Assembly (NCBI GenBank): GCA_013150915.1
Contig: JAADJE010000094.1
Coordinates: forward strand, 18,489 to 54,018
Reading direction: 5' to 3'
DNA from: Gammaproteobacteria bacterium
Lineage (GTDB): Bacteria; Pseudomonadota; Gammaproteobacteria; BMS3Bbin11
DNA: 35,530 nucleotides
Shown here: positions 18,661-28,191 of the stretch, piece by piece
How the letters are laid out: the number at the start of each line of letters is the position of its first letter
Numbering within the stretch: the stretch's first letter is position 1
The notes under the pieces: generated by a model
Seen by the model: the letters and a program-made list of their open reading frames with translations, nothing else
Told to the model about the DNA's origin: nothing
Databases searched by the model: none
Program-made: the position numbers and the translations under genes

Positions 18661-19324
18661 AGAGTAACCAGATAAAGAGAAACAAAGGAATAAGGATATC
18701 TAGAATTCCCGGGGGTGAGCGTTTCTCAATATTGACGGCATCATTCAATTCAAAATCATTTGCCTGCTCTGACGCTGATTTCATCATATCCGCGGCTCTA
18801 TCAATCAATGCTGAGATATTCTTAATTTTTTTCTTTTCACCTGGCCGCACTGACATTTGTGGCACTATGGACAACACCATTCCCAGACGCAGTGCAAAAT
18901 GCTCGCCATCGATACCAATGAATTTAAGTGGAAACAAAAGAAATCGTATTCCAGAAACTAAACTATCTCGTGGGGTTAACAGTAATAGAAAACAACTGTA
19001 TGAAATGACGACAAGTAGTGATGAGATTCGTAGTGCAGCCTGATTAACCCCTTCTAGCGAAGGTGAAAACCTGCCCATTAATGGCAGAATATCCCTCCCC
19101 GGGTAAAACCAGAAATACAGAATCACAATGGATAAAAAGAACCAGCGTAATTTCCTGGCCAGCAAAAAAATGTGCCAGCCATGGTGAGGAAACCGAAAAT
19201 ACAGGATACCCAAAGGGATCAGAAAAAATAGCAGCCCTGCCCAATCCTGAGTGTTAACAATAAGTGTCAGCAACGCCAGTGATAAAATTCGTGAAGCTGA
19301 ATTTGCAAAGACCGGCACAGACAA
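18653..19324 (-). CDS. EcfT/CbiQ-like transmembrane protein
   Basis: A 223-residue membrane protein with about four to five hydrophobic segments, including ILSLALLTLIVN, GLLFFLIPLGILYF, WFFLSIVILYFWFYPG, LLVVISYSCFLLLLTP and a final ILIPLFLFIWLLYS. The pattern LLTPRDSLVSGIRFLLFPLK plus FALRLGMVLSIVPQM resembles the T-component (EcfT/CbiQ) of energy-coupling-factor transporters. No ATPase or substrate-binding partner is encoded nearby, so it is an orphan here. The open frame begins with TTG at 19324; a GTG two codons later is an alternative, and neither has a strong ribosome site. It lies between fimV and truA. Confidence 0.65.
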   Translation of the reverse strand: MSVPVFANSASRILSLALLTLIVNTQDWAGLLFFLIPLGILYFRFPHHGWHIFLLARKLRWFFLSIVILYFWFYPGRDILPLMGRFSPSLEGVNQAALRISSLLVVISYSCFLLLLTPRDSLVSGIRFLLFPLKFIGIDGEHFALRLGMVLSIVPQMSVRPGEKKKIKNISALIDRAADMMKSASEQANDFELNDAVNIEKRSPPGILDILIPLFLFIWLLYS

Positions 19325-19358
19325 GCGAAATACCCGTTAAACAATTTTCGGGTTAGTG

Positions 19359-22343
19359 TTACTCCGCATCAATCTGATTCATCAGGTCTCTGGCTTCATT
19401 TTTCTGACTATCTGTGCCTTCCTTAACGACTTCTTCAAGTATACTTTTAGCACTTTTTTTATCATCCATTTCTACATATGCCCTGGCAAGATCAAGCTTG
19501 GTTCCAGCTTCATCCCAGGTTTCATTTGCACCTGCTGGCATCTCAGCTGATTCTTCATCAGGACTTGTGCCGGCTTCATCTACACTTGACCCCTCTTCCT
19601 GGTCATCCAGCGTAAGATCACCAAGATCTGCGAATTCGAGTGTTTCATCCTGTATGGGTACTTCTGAAGCAGCACTGTCTTCACTGGCGGAATTGTCTTC
19701 AGATTCCAGATCAAGATTTAAATCTAACTCCTCAATAACCTCCAGGCCTGACGTATCTATTGAAGACTCTTCTGAATCGGTTGCTTCTGCTTCCGTCTCT
19801 GATGTCTCACCCAGATCCAGATCCAGATCTATGCCATCGAGATTGAAATCAATATTCTTTTCTCCGCCAGGCTCATCGGGTTCTTCTGTGTTGCCCTCGA
19901 GTTCTGCCAGGTTTAATTCAAGACTGTCCAGATCAAATGAGTCCGTTTCGTGTTCTACATCCGGCGTAAAATCTCCAAGATCAAGATCCAGCACCTCTTC
20001 GTCCGGGACCGGAAAGTCATCTGCCCTTGCCTCAGAACTTTCCATACCCTCTTCAGCCACATCTCCCTGATCAGGCACTTCTGTATCCTCAGGTACCTCA
20101 AAACCCTCCCTTATTTCCTCATCATCCGTATCTGATAGCGAGTCTTCAGTAATATCCTCTGATACACCATCTATCTTGTTTAGAGCATCCATCAAATCAG
20201 CTTCTTCCGTATCTACCGTCTCAGTATCCAGAAGATCACTTAACTGCATATCCTCTTTTCTGTCTTTATCACCAAATAATGTTTCTTCCTGAAGTTTCAG
20301 CTCACCCTGAAATAATGGATTGTCAGGACTCACAATTTTCCCCATTTCAGCCACTTTTGCCCATATATCCATCGGGATGTTGCCGTCTGCCGGATAGAGT
20401 TCTTCAGCCAGGGTTTCAAATGAGGAAATATCCTTTCTACCCTGATAAATCTCAAGCAATTTCAACTTAAGTTCGTGACGGTCAGGATTTTTTTCTGCGG
20501 CTTCTTTAAGAACTTCTTCTGCCTGCTCATCACGACCGTATGCCATATAGACTTCTGCTTCTGCCAGCGGGTCTACCTCATCCGCCTGCATATTACCCAT
20601 ACCCGGCACAAAATCACTCAGGAAAGAGGTTTCGGACCCTGAGTCAGAAGGTTCTGACGATTCTGCAGTTGAGATGTCCAAAACAGCTGTACCCGAAATA
20701 ATACTGTCTTCAAATTCAGCGATAGAACGCCTGCGCCTCAGTACAACAAAGATACCGACCAGAATCAACAATAGCGCAAGACCCGTACCCAGCATAGTAA
20801 TCCAGCTGCTGAATATGATTTCTTTAGCCTTATCAAACATCCCTTTCTCTTCGACTGGCTTCGGTTGAGTTCGACCTTTGGCTTCTTTCTTTTTAACGAC
20901 AACTACCGGTGGTTTTTTAGCAACTTCTGGTTTCTTTATTTCAGGTGCAACGGGTGTGATATCCGGCGCCGATAAAAGGCCACTTTCAGCGACAGGTTCT
21001 ACAGGTGAAATGGGGGATGCTTGTACTGCCTGTGCCTGTTCCTGTGCCTGGCTCTGTAATCTGGCAAGATCAGAATTCTGCATATCAATGAGCTTATTTG
21101 CTTTATCAATTTGCTCCTCCAGTAATGAAACTCTTTCTGCGAGCTCCTTCTTTTCCAGCTCGGACGATGCAAGCGTCTCCTCCAGCTGGCCAACATTTTC
21201 TTTATACGTTTTAATTGCCGACTCATATTTTTCCCTGTCATTAGTGCGGGTACCTGTACCGGAAGGCTTGGCACCCTCCACTTTGGCACGCACAATTTCC
21301 AGGACATCACCTTTCCCGGTACTCGTATTCTTTTTAGCGGACGTCAAGGGTCCTTTGCCTGCCTTCCTGGCAGTAGAAGAAGTTTCTTTTTCAGCTTTTC
21401 CAGCACTTGCAGGACTAATTATTCCCGTTTCTGTACTGGCAGCTATTCTGCGTCCAGTTGAAAGATTATTTTTGTAGTCCTGCCATTCTTCCATTTGTAC
21501 ACGCAGTTCATCCTGTGCAAGGTGAGGGCTTACGGAAGATATTTCTTCATCAGATGGAATCCCCAATGTCTTCCCGACACGAATCAAATTAATGTTGTTA
21601 CGCATGAATGCATTCGGGTTTTGTTTGTAAATTGCCATAATCACCTGAGCAATCCCCAAGCCTGTACCTGCCCTAACTTCTTCGGCTATATTCCACAGGG
21701 CATCACCTTTTCTTACCGGGCCATAAGTACTTCCGGGACGTAAATCAGAATAGTTACCCCCCACACTGACATTTATACCGGTCGGACCGAGCTTCGAATC
21801 GTCAGCATCTGCGGGTGAAATAGGTGTATCACCGACCGGGCTGGCAAGCGTAGTTTTTTTCGTTGCAGGAATTGTTGTTGCCGGTTTCACCGCAACCGGC
21901 TTGGCTACGGTAGGGGCCTGAATACGGGCGGGTGTCCCCGTGAGATAAGACGGTGGATCAAGCAGTGCGGTATATTCACGCAACATGGAACCATTTGCCC
22001 AGTTGGCTCTAACGATAAAATGCAAGAAGGGATCACGAAATGGCTGCACGGTGTCTAATTTAATGACATCCTTACCGTTCTCTTTCACGAGTGAAAAACG
22101 AATGACTTTAAGCTGCTCACTTCGGTCAATACCTGCCATATTAAAGACGCCGGCGGATCCGAGAGTAACCTTAAGAGTTTGCAATTCCGTTGTCGTCGCA
22201 GAAGTCAGCTCAATCGTCGCACTCAATGGCTCATCGAGTGCAGAATGTATCGTGAGCTTGCCAACGCCAAGTGCGTAGGCCTGTACTGGTAATATGGCAA
22301 AAGCTGCCAAACACGCTGATTTAATCCCTTTTACCTTCTGCAT
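19359..22343 (-). CDS. fimV: FimV/HubP-family pole-organising protein
   Basis: A large inner-membrane protein that binds peptidoglycan and organises the cell pole and type IV pili in relatives. The 994 residues have a clear domain order. A signal peptide (cleavage after about A24) is followed by the FimV N-domain (LGVGKLTIHSALDEPLSATI, about 25-130). A LysM domain comes next (YGPVRKGDALWNIAEEV to GKTLGIPSDEEI, about 205-262), then a coiled coil (ETLASSELEKKELAERVSLL) and one membrane segment (about 517-538, LGTGLALLLILVGIFVVL followed by RRRR). A very acidic cytoplasmic region with D/E-L-D repeats leads to a C-terminal FimV/TPR motif (WDEAGTKLDLARAYVEMDD, about 943-994). It is long but normal for the family. 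Confidence 0.93.
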   Translation of the reverse strand: MQKVKGIKSACLAAFAILPVQAYALGVGKLTIHSALDEPLSATIELTSATTTELQTLKVTLGSAGVFNMAGIDRSEQLKVIRFSLVKENGKDVIKLDTVQPFRDPFLHFIVRANWANGSMLREYTALLDPPSYLTGTPARIQAPTVAKPVAVKPATTIPATKKTTLASPVGDTPISPADADDSKLGPTGINVSVGGNYSDLRPGSTYGPVRKGDALWNIAEEVRAGTGLGIAQVIMAIYKQNPNAFMRNNINLIRVGKTLGIPSDEEISSVSPHLAQDELRVQMEEWQDYKNNLSTGRRIAASTETGIISPASAGKAEKETSSTARKAGKGPLTSAKKNTSTGKGDVLEIVRAKVEGAKPSGTGTRTNDREKYESAIKTYKENVGQLEETLASSELEKKELAERVSLLEEQIDKANKLIDMQNSDLARLQSQAQEQAQAVQASPISPVEPVAESGLLSAPDITPVAPEIKKPEVAKKPPVVVVKKKEAKGRTQPKPVEEKGMFDKAKEIIFSSWITMLGTGLALLLILVGIFVVLRRRRSIAEFEDSIISGTAVLDISTAESSEPSDSGSETSFLSDFVPGMGNMQADEVDPLAEAEVYMAYGRDEQAEEVLKEAAEKNPDRHELKLKLLEIYQGRKDISSFETLAEELYPADGNIPMDIWAKVAEMGKIVSPDNPLFQGELKLQEETLFGDKDRKEDMQLSDLLDTETVDTEEADLMDALNKIDGVSEDITEDSLSDTDDEEIREGFEVPEDTEVPDQGDVAEEGMESSEARADDFPVPDEEVLDLDLGDFTPDVEHETDSFDLDSLELNLAELEGNTEEPDEPGGEKNIDFNLDGIDLDLDLGETSETEAEATDSEESSIDTSGLEVIEELDLNLDLESEDNSASEDSAASEVPIQDETLEFADLGDLTLDDQEEGSSVDEAGTSPDEESAEMPAGANETWDEAGTKLDLARAYVEMDDKKSAKSILEEVVKEGTDSQKNEARDLMNQIDAE

Positions 22344-22459
22344 GATCTTCTCTTTTTTTAGTGGCTGTGCCTAGTTAAAGAAACGTATTTTTCCTTATTT
22401 CGCTTATAGTTATAGTCCAATACTACGAAAGTTCTTTATGTTTCGCAACTAACAATCGC

Positions 22460-23482
22460 TCACAAATAACTTTTTACCAATATTTCAGCTATTTGGACAC
22501 TATTTGTAGCGGCTCCTTTTCGCACATTATCGGCCACCACCCACATATCCAGCCCCATAGGATGCGAAATATCCTCTCTGATTCGACCGACATAGACCGG
22601 GTCTGTGTCAACACCTTCAGTAACAGCCGTCGGGTAACCCCCATCGACGTGTTCATCAACGACAATAACGCTTTCGGCGCTATTAAGTAGCTCCCGTGCC
22701 CGCACCACACTGATCTTTTCACGTGTTTCTATGTGTATCGCTTCAGAATGGCCATAAAAAACAGGCACCCGTACCGCCGTAGGATTGACCATAATACTGT
22801 CATCAGAAAATATTTTCCGGGTCTCCCAAACCATTTTCATCTCTTCGCGGGTATAGCCATTCTCCTCAAAACTATCAATATGGGGCAATACATTGAAGGC
22901 AATCTGCTTTGGGTACACCTTTACTTCGATACTTTTACCTCCCAGTAGTGCCTCGGACTGGGACGCCAGCTCACTGATAGCCGCTTTGCCCGTACCGGAA
23001 ACAGCCTGGTACGTGCAAACATTAATGCGGCTAATGCCGACTTCATCATAAATTGGCTTTAGTGCCACAAGCATTTGAATGGTTGAACAATTGGGGTTGG
23101 CTATAATGCCACGCACTTTATAGTCCGCAATTGCCTGCGGGTTTACTTCTGGAACCACAAGAGGAATATCGTCGTCGTAGCGGTAGTGCGAGGTATTGTC
23201 CACAACCACACAACCGGCTTCAGCCGCCCTGGGTGCATATTTTTCAGAAATATTGGCACCGGCTGAAAACAGACCAATCTGCACCTTTGAAAAATCAAAA
23301 CCGTCGAGGTCTTCAACTGGCAGCATTTTACCGCCGAAATCAACCCGCTTACCGACTGAGCGGCTGGATGCCAGCGGATACACTTTACCGACCGGGAAAT
23401 TCCTTTCGTGTAACACACGCAACATGGTTTCACCCACCACACCGGTGGCACCCACTACTGCAATATCAAAGACTTTTGTCAT
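22460..23482 (-). CDS. asd: Aspartate-semialdehyde dehydrogenase
   Basis: Reduces aspartyl phosphate to the semialdehyde, a precursor of lysine, threonine, methionine and diaminopimelate. The 340 residues have the NADP-binding [16 protein letters not shown] at the N-terminus, the catalytic cysteine in [10 protein letters not shown] (about residue 131), and [16 protein letters not shown]. The length and motifs match the usd-like type found next to leuB in pseudomonads rather than the longer enterobacterial enzyme. Its ATG overlaps the leuB stop by four bases, so it is translationally coupled. fimV follows after 116 bp. Confidence 0.96.
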   Translation of the reverse strand: MTKVFDIAVVGATGVVGETMLRVLHERNFPVGKVYPLASSRSVGKRVDFGGKMLPVEDLDGFDFSKVQIGLFSAGANISEKYAPRAAEAGCVVVDNTSHYRYDDDIPLVVPEVNPQAIADYKVRGIIANPNCSTIQMLVALKPIYDEVGISRINVCTYQAVSGTGKAAISELASQSEALLGGKSIEVKVYPKQIAFNVLPHIDSFEENGYTREEMKMVWETRKIFSDDSIMVNPTAVRVPVFYGHSEAIHIETREKISVVRARELLNSAESVIVVDEHVDGGYPTAVTEGVDTDPVYVGRIREDISHPMGLDMWVVADNVRKGAATNSVQIAEILVKSYL

Positions 23483-24570
23483 TTATCTATTCCATATTCT
23501 ATCAATTTTTCCAGCACTGCATCACCCATGACAACAGTCCCAATTGAGTCACCTTTAGCACTGATATCCGGGGTACGCAGACCGTCGTTCAGCACGGCTT
23601 CTACCGCTCTTTCAATCTGATCAGCAAATTCGGATTCCCCCAGTGTATAGCGTAGCAACATAGCAACAGACAGAATCATCGCCAATGGGTTTGCAATACC
23701 CTGCCCGGCAATATCCGGCGCAGAACCATGTATCGGCTCGTACAGGCCTTTGCCCTGTGCATCCAGTGATGCGGATGGCAGCATACCAATCGACCCCGTC
23801 AACATCGCCGCTGCATCTGACAATATGTCACCGAACATGTTCTCGGTCACCATGACATCAAATTGCTTCGGCTCACGAACCAGCTGCATGGCGGCATTAT
23901 CGACGTACATATGCGAAAGCTCAACGTCAGGATATTCGTTACCTACCCGGCTGACCACCTCACGCCAGAGCTCAGACACTTCCAACACATTTGCCTTGTC
24001 CACGGAACAAAGCCGTTTATCACGCTTCATAGCGATATCGAAGGCAGAGTGTGCAATACGTTCAATCTCGGCCTCATTATAGACCAGTGTATTGAACCCT
24101 TCCCGTTGTCCATTGTCCAGCGTGCGGATACCCCGTGGGGAACCAAAATAGATACCGCCCGTCAGTTCACGAACAATCATGATATCCAGTCCTGAAACAA
24201 TTTCAGGTTTCAAGCTGGATGCCCCGGTTAATGCCGGGTACATCAATGCCGGTCGCAGATTAGAAAACAACTCAAGTTCCGAGCGCAATCCCAGCAATGC
24301 CCTTTCGGGGCGTAAATCCCGCTCCAGAGACTCATATTGAGGCCCACCTACCGCTCCCAGTAGAATTGCATCTGCCTCCCGGGCCATCGCTAGCGTGGCC
24401 TCAGGCAGAGGGTGGCCTGTCTCATCACAGGCTGCACCCCCAACCGGCGCCTGAGAAATCGTAATATCAAGCCCGGATCTGTCACGCAGCAACGCCAGCA
24501 CTCGCACTGCCTGCTCAACAATTTCAGGCCCTATGCCATCACCTGGCAGGATCAGTATTTTTTTACTCAT
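23479..24570 (-). CDS. leuB: 3-Isopropylmalate dehydrogenase
   Basis: NAD-dependent oxidative decarboxylation of 3-isopropylmalate in leucine synthesis. The 363 residues carry [16 protein letters not shown] at the N-terminus, [11 protein letters not shown], the substrate arginines in [20 protein letters not shown], and [14 protein letters not shown]. The [13 protein letters not shown] and [16 protein letters not shown] segments with the metal-binding aspartates follow, and then [18 protein letters not shown]. It lies 48 bp downstream of leuD and overlaps asd by four bases. Confidence 0.97.
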   Translation of the reverse strand: MSKKILILPGDGIGPEIVEQAVRVLALLRDRSGLDITISQAPVGGAACDETGHPLPEATLAMAREADAILLGAVGGPQYESLERDLRPERALLGLRSELELFSNLRPALMYPALTGASSLKPEIVSGLDIMIVRELTGGIYFGSPRGIRTLDNGQREGFNTLVYNEAEIERIAHSAFDIAMKRDKRLCSVDKANVLEVSELWREVVSRVGNEYPDVELSHMYVDNAAMQLVREPKQFDVMVTENMFGDILSDAAAMLTGSIGMLPSASLDAQGKGLYEPIHGSAPDIAGQGIANPLAMILSVAMLLRYTLGESEFADQIERAVEAVLNDGLRTPDISAKGDSIGTVVMGDAVLEKLIEYGIDK

Positions 24571-24618
24571 TTAATCTAAACCTCATCATAAATAACCAGC
24601 GCAGAAAGATACCCTGCA

Positions 24619-25266
24619 CTAGTCTATATCCGTAAACAACCATGGCGTGATCTTGCGACGACGTTGCTCATAGGCACGAACATCTTCCACATGCTGCAAA
24701 GTTAAAGCGATGTCATCAAGGCCTTCCAACAGGCAATGCCTGCGAAAACTATCGACATCAAACCTGATATTTTCGCCATCGGGTGTCGCTATCACCTGAT
24801 CATGCAGATCGACAACAAGTTTGTATGCTGGCCTTTGTTCAACGGCCTTAAATAATCTATCAACTATTTCTACATTAAGAACAATCGGTAAGATACCGTT
24901 TTTAAAGCAGTTATTATAAAATATATCTGCAAAACTCGGTGCAATAATCACCCTGAAACCATAGTCCTCCAGCGCCCAGGGAGCATGCTCCCGCGATGAG
25001 CCACAACCAAAATTTTCCCGCGCCAATAATATCCGGGCACCCTGATAACGGGCCTGATTGAGCACGAAGTTCTCATTCAAGGGGCGTTTGCTATTGTCCT
25101 GCCCTGGCTCACCAATATCCAGGTAACGCCACTCATCGAACAGATTAGGGCCGAAACCACTGCGTTTGATTGATTTCAGAAACTGCTTGGGGATGATTGC
25201 ATCAGTATCGACGTTCGGGCGATCCATGGGTGCAACAATGGCGTCTACCACCGTAAATTTTTGCAT
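24619..25266 (-). CDS. leuD: 3-Isopropylmalate dehydratase small subunit
   Basis: Small subunit of isopropylmalate isomerase, which works with LeuC. I chose the ATG at 25266 ([20 protein letters not shown]), giving 215 residues, the usual length. The open frame extends 14 codons upstream to 25308, but that would overlap leuC. The swivelling-domain signature [20 protein letters not shown] is at about residues 75-94, followed by [17 protein letters not shown]. The leuC stop is only one base upstream, so the two subunits are coupled. Confidence 0.96.
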   Translation of the reverse strand: MQKFTVVDAIVAPMDRPNVDTDAIIPKQFLKSIKRSGFGPNLFDEWRYLDIGEPGQDNSKRPLNENFVLNQARYQGARILLARENFGCGSSREHAPWALEDYGFRVIIAPSFADIFYNNCFKNGILPIVLNVEIVDRLFKAVEQRPAYKLVVDLHDQVIATPDGENIRFDVDSFRRHCLLEGLDDIALTLQHVEDVRAYEQRRRKITPWLFTDID

Positions 25267-25267
25267 G

Positions 25268-26674
25268 TCAGCTCTCCAGTTTTGCCGGATCAATAAAATG
25301 CCCGGCAATAGCCGCTGCAGCGGCTATTGCCGGTGAAACAAGATGCGTCCTGCCACCACGGCCCTGACGACCCTCAAAATTTCTGTTTGAGGTAGAGGCA
25401 CACCGCTCACCTGCTTCAAGTCGATCTGCATTCATCGCCAGACACATGGAACAACCGGGATCTCGCCATTCAAAGCCAGCTTCAGTAAACACCCTGTCCA
25501 GCCCCTCTTGTTCAGCCTGTGCCTTAACCAAACCCGAGCCGGGCACCACCATTGCCAACTTAATGGTACTGGCAACATTACGGCCTCGGATGACATCAGC
25601 GGCGGCACGAATATCCTCAATACGGGAATTGGTACATGAACCAATAAATATCTTATCCAGTGAAATATCCGAAATTGTCACGCCTGGCTCCAGCCCCATA
25701 TAGGCAAGGGCGTTGATCATACCTTCACGTTTCACAGGATCTGCCTCCTGTTGCGGATCAGGCACCCTGTCATCTATCGACACGACCATCTCTGGTGATG
25801 TTCCCCAACTAACCTTTGGCCTGATGTCGGCTGCATTGAGCATGACCTCCTTATCAAATACAGCGTCCGTATCTGAATGCAACCCTTGCCAGTACGCCTC
25901 TGTCTGTTCCCTGTATTCTTCAGCGGGTGAATAAGGACGCCCACGCACATAATCAATAGTCGCGTCATCAACGGCGACCAGACCTGCTCGGGCGCCAGCT
26001 TCAATGGCCATATTGCACACGGTCATACGGCCTTCCATACTCAATGCACGAATAGCTGATCCGGTAAACTCAATGGTATGCCCTGTGCCACCTGCCGTCC
26101 CTGTCTTCTCAATAATGCTCAATACGATGTCTTTCGCTGTTACACCTGCGGGTAACTCACCCTCTACCGACACACGCATATTTTTTGCCTTGTTCTGGAT
26201 CAGGCATTGTGTCGCCAGCACGTGCTCAACCTCTGATGTGCCAATGCCCATGGCCAAAGCAGCAAAGGCACCGTGTGTAGAAGTGTGTGAATCACCACAG
26301 ACAACCGTCATACCCGGCAAAGTGGCCCCCTGCTCCGGCCCGATAACATGGACTATGCCCTGACGCAGATCATTCATGGCAAACTCGGTTATAGAGAAAT
26401 CCGCACAATTTTGATCAAGTGTCTCCACCTGTAAGCGAGACACCGGGTCAACTATCCCTTTCTGCCGATCGGTAGTCGGGACATTATGGTCCGGAGTCGC
26501 CAGGTTTGTAGCGGGACGCCAAACCCTGCGGCCCGCTATGCGTAAACCTTCAAAGGCCTGCGGGGATGTCACTTCATGAAGCAGATGACGATCGATATAT
26601 ATTAAAGCCGTGTCATCTTCCTCGCGAACCACATGACTATCCCACAACTTGTCATACAAGGTTTTGCCAGCCAT
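25268..26674 (-). CDS. leuC: 3-Isopropylmalate dehydratase large subunit
   Basis: Aconitase-family subunit carrying the [4Fe-4S] cluster that isomerises 2- to 3-isopropylmalate. The 468 residues include [12 protein letters not shown] at the N-terminus, [16 protein letters not shown], and the cluster ligands in [16 protein letters not shown] and [34 protein letters not shown] closes the domain. It is the first gene of the leuC-leuD-leuB-asd run. It is divergent from a LysR-type regulator, with a 147-bp intergenic region that holds a perfect dyad. Confidence 0.97.
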   Translation of the reverse strand: MAGKTLYDKLWDSHVVREEDDTALIYIDRHLLHEVTSPQAFEGLRIAGRRVWRPATNLATPDHNVPTTDRQKGIVDPVSRLQVETLDQNCADFSITEFAMNDLRQGIVHVIGPEQGATLPGMTVVCGDSHTSTHGAFAALAMGIGTSEVEHVLATQCLIQNKAKNMRVSVEGELPAGVTAKDIVLSIIEKTGTAGGTGHTIEFTGSAIRALSMEGRMTVCNMAIEAGARAGLVAVDDATIDYVRGRPYSPAEEYREQTEAYWQGLHSDTDAVFDKEVMLNAADIRPKVSWGTSPEMVVSIDDRVPDPQQEADPVKREGMINALAYMGLEPGVTISDISLDKIFIGSCTNSRIEDIRAAADVIRGRNVASTIKLAMVVPGSGLVKAQAEQEGLDRVFTEAGFEWRDPGCSMCLAMNADRLEAGERCASTSNRNFEGRQGRGGRTHLVSPAIAAAAAIAGHFIDPAKLES

Positions 26675-26753
26675 CTGAATCTCTCCTACTTTCTACCGTT
26701 TAACTTGCAAGAAAGTATGTCACAGGTTATAAATTACATAAATTCATCATTTC

Positions 26754-26779
26754 TATAATATCCATTCCATTTTGGAATG
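26754..26779. promoter_or_regulatory. Candidate LysR operator in the leuC/LysR divergent promoter
   Basis: CATTCCA-TTT-TGGAATG (26763-26779) is a perfect seven-bp inverted repeat with a three-base spacer. It contains the T-N11-A pattern (TTCCATTTTGGAA) typical of LysR-family sites. A TATAAT box (26754-26759, readable on plus for the regulator gene) touches it, and TATTAT on the minus strand could serve leuC. The position suggests autoregulation and control of leuC. No start site is proven. Confidence 0.6.
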
Positions 26780-26821
26780 AATAAGTTGCCATGTCCAGCC
26801 ATAAACCATTGAGGAAATAAT

Positions 26822-27688
26822 ATGGATGAATCACAACTCAAGGCCTTCGTTGCCATAAATAAGCATGGTTCCTTTACCGCGGCGGCAAACAGCCTGCATC
26901 TTACCCAACCGGCTATCAGCAAACGTATTGCCACACTGGAATTACAACTTGGCAGCCCATTATTCGACCGCATAGGAAGAACTGCTCGGCTGACGGATAC
27001 AGGAGATAAATTGCTGCCATTAGCAGAGAACATGCTTACTTCTTTCAGTAATTTACGTAAAACTGCTGACAACATGAAACTACAAGTAAGTGGTAAACTG
27101 AGCCTGGGCACGTCACACCATATAGGTCTGCACCGTCTACCGCCAGTATTACGCCAGTACACGAATCAATACCCGGAAGTCGAGCTGGCCCTGCATTTTG
27201 TGGACTCGGAAGACGGTGTCCAGGGGGTTGAGCGTGGCCTGCTGGAGATGGCCATCATCACATTACCCGCCAACACACCTAAATCACTCTCTGCAACCCA
27301 GATCTGGGATGACCCGCTGGCCCTTGTCGTCGGTAAAATGCATAAGCTGGCGCGGAAAGATTCCATCACTGTAGAAGAACTTGCAAAACACGAGGCGATA
27401 CTGCCCGGTGCCAACACCTACACACGGGCATTACTGGAGGAAAAACTGGCGTTAACGGGTTACAAACTACGTATCGGCCTGTCGACAAACTTCCTCGAAA
27501 CCAACAAAATGATGGCCAGCATCGGCCTCGGCTGGACCATCATACCGGAATCCATGCTTGATGAAACAGTCGTCAAAATAGGCATTAAAAACATCGATCT
27601 TCGTCGAAAACTAGGTTATGTGACACATAACGACATGACTTTGTCTAATGCCACGAAGGCTATGATTGAGCTGTTGGAGAGTATTTAA
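26822..27688 (+). CDS. LysR-family transcriptional regulator, divergent from leuC
   Basis: A 288-residue regulator. The N-terminal winged helix-turn-helix is typical: MDESQLKAFVAINKHGSF, AANSLHLTQPAISKRIATLE and LFDRIGRTARLTDTGDKLLP (residues 1-65). The C-terminal half (about 90-285) is a periplasmic-binding-like effector domain with LSLGTSHHIGLHRLPPVLR, and NFLETNKMMASIGLGWTIIPE near the end. The ATG has a GAGGAAA ribosome site. Divergent pairing with leuC suggests control of leucine genes, possibly by a pathway intermediate, but this is inference. It is not obviously LeuO or CysB-like. Confidence 0.92.
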   Translation: MDESQLKAFVAINKHGSFTAAANSLHLTQPAISKRIATLELQLGSPLFDRIGRTARLTDTGDKLLPLAENMLTSFSNLRKTADNMKLQVSGKLSLGTSHHIGLHRLPPVLRQYTNQYPEVELALHFVDSEDGVQGVERGLLEMAIITLPANTPKSLSATQIWDDPLALVVGKMHKLARKDSITVEELAKHEAILPGANTYTRALLEEKLALTGYKLRIGLSTNFLETNKMMASIGLGWTIIPESMLDETVVKIGIKNIDLRRKLGYVTHNDMTLSNATKAMIELLESI

Positions 27689-27696
27689 GGTTATTT

Positions 27697-27845
27697 GTGC
27701 TGGTGCTCGGTTGGTGCGCCTTCTATACTTTTTTATTCTTTACTTGAATTGATTCGTGTTTTTCGCCCTCAGACAACACATCCCGAAACCCCAGCTTACC
27801 CTGTGCTTCTCGGCAAGCCTGAACGGGATACAAGGTCAATACCAG
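27697..27845 (+). repeat. Dispersed repeat, left copy (inverted relative to 29764-29940)
   Basis: This segment starts GTGCTGGTGCTCGG eight bases after the LysR stop codon. It contains ACTTGAATTGATTCGTG, TTTTTCGCCCT, CCCGAAACCCCAGCTTA and CGGCAAGCCTGAACGGGAT. The same blocks occur in the same order on the opposite strand at 29764-29940, also just after a stop codon. Identity is near complete in the central blocks, with indels between. The short reading frames across it look spurious. The unit resembles the dispersed 3'-flanking repeats seen in gammaproteobacterial genomes. Confidence 0.75.
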
Positions 27846-27860
27846 AATCAAAAGCACATT

Positions 27861-27884
27861 GTAGGAGCGCCGTCTCGGCGCGAT
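27861..27884 (+). repeat. REP-like unit (single copy)
   Basis: GTAGGAGCGCCG followed by TCTCGGCGCGAT forms a GCGCCG/CGGCGC hairpin with a three-base loop. It differs by a single base (T for C in the loop) from both arms of the inverted pair at 35419-35487, so it belongs to the same REP family. No REP-associated tyrosine transposase is present in the window. Confidence 0.7.
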
Positions 27885-27921
27885 TCTCTTTCACCAAAAA
27901 GATTGTGAGTCAAAATAGATA

Positions 27922-28161
27922 TTGAAACCTTTCCAGCGCTTGTGGCGGGAGAAACAAGGCAACTATCTGCTTAGCCATAAAGCCCTGGCCAAGGTCTTCG
28001 GCTTCTTACACCCTGTCTTGATTGTCTCTAAAGATCTTCCGTCGCTCTATTCCTCGGGTAATTACATGATAGATACAGCCGGGATAATTAAGTCTTTCGT
28101 GTCTGGGCATGAAAGCAGGTTACTTCTGTTTAGCTGGATGGTCTATTATTTTATTATTTAA
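27922..28161 (+). pseudogene. Possible remnant of a transposase (IS91-like) reading frame
   Basis: The translated segment FQRLWREKQGNYLLSHKALA followed by KVF resembles the stretch before the catalytic region in IS91/Y2-type transposases, where a phrase like LL..KALAKVFR is common. After about 30 codons the similarity ends; the remaining GFLHPVLIVSKDLPSLY is not recognisable. There is no ribosome site or good start, and the frame lies among repeats. It is most likely a decayed fragment. Between it and the NYN gene (28162-28191) I see nothing else. Confidence 0.3.
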
Positions 28162-28191
28162 ACTCCGTCCCCCTTTTCGTTCACAAGCTAA

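Noticed and set aside
19414-20070. 218-residue serine-rich reading frame opposite fimV
   Set aside because: It is the antisense shadow of the acidic D/E-rich part of fimV, which produces serine-rich frames.
20878-21477. 199-residue reading frame opposite fimV
   Set aside because: It is an antisense shadow of the real fimV frame, with no start signals or domain.
27695-27925. 76-residue plus-strand reading frame
   Set aside because: It runs through the dispersed repeat and the REP unit, with no protein-like features.
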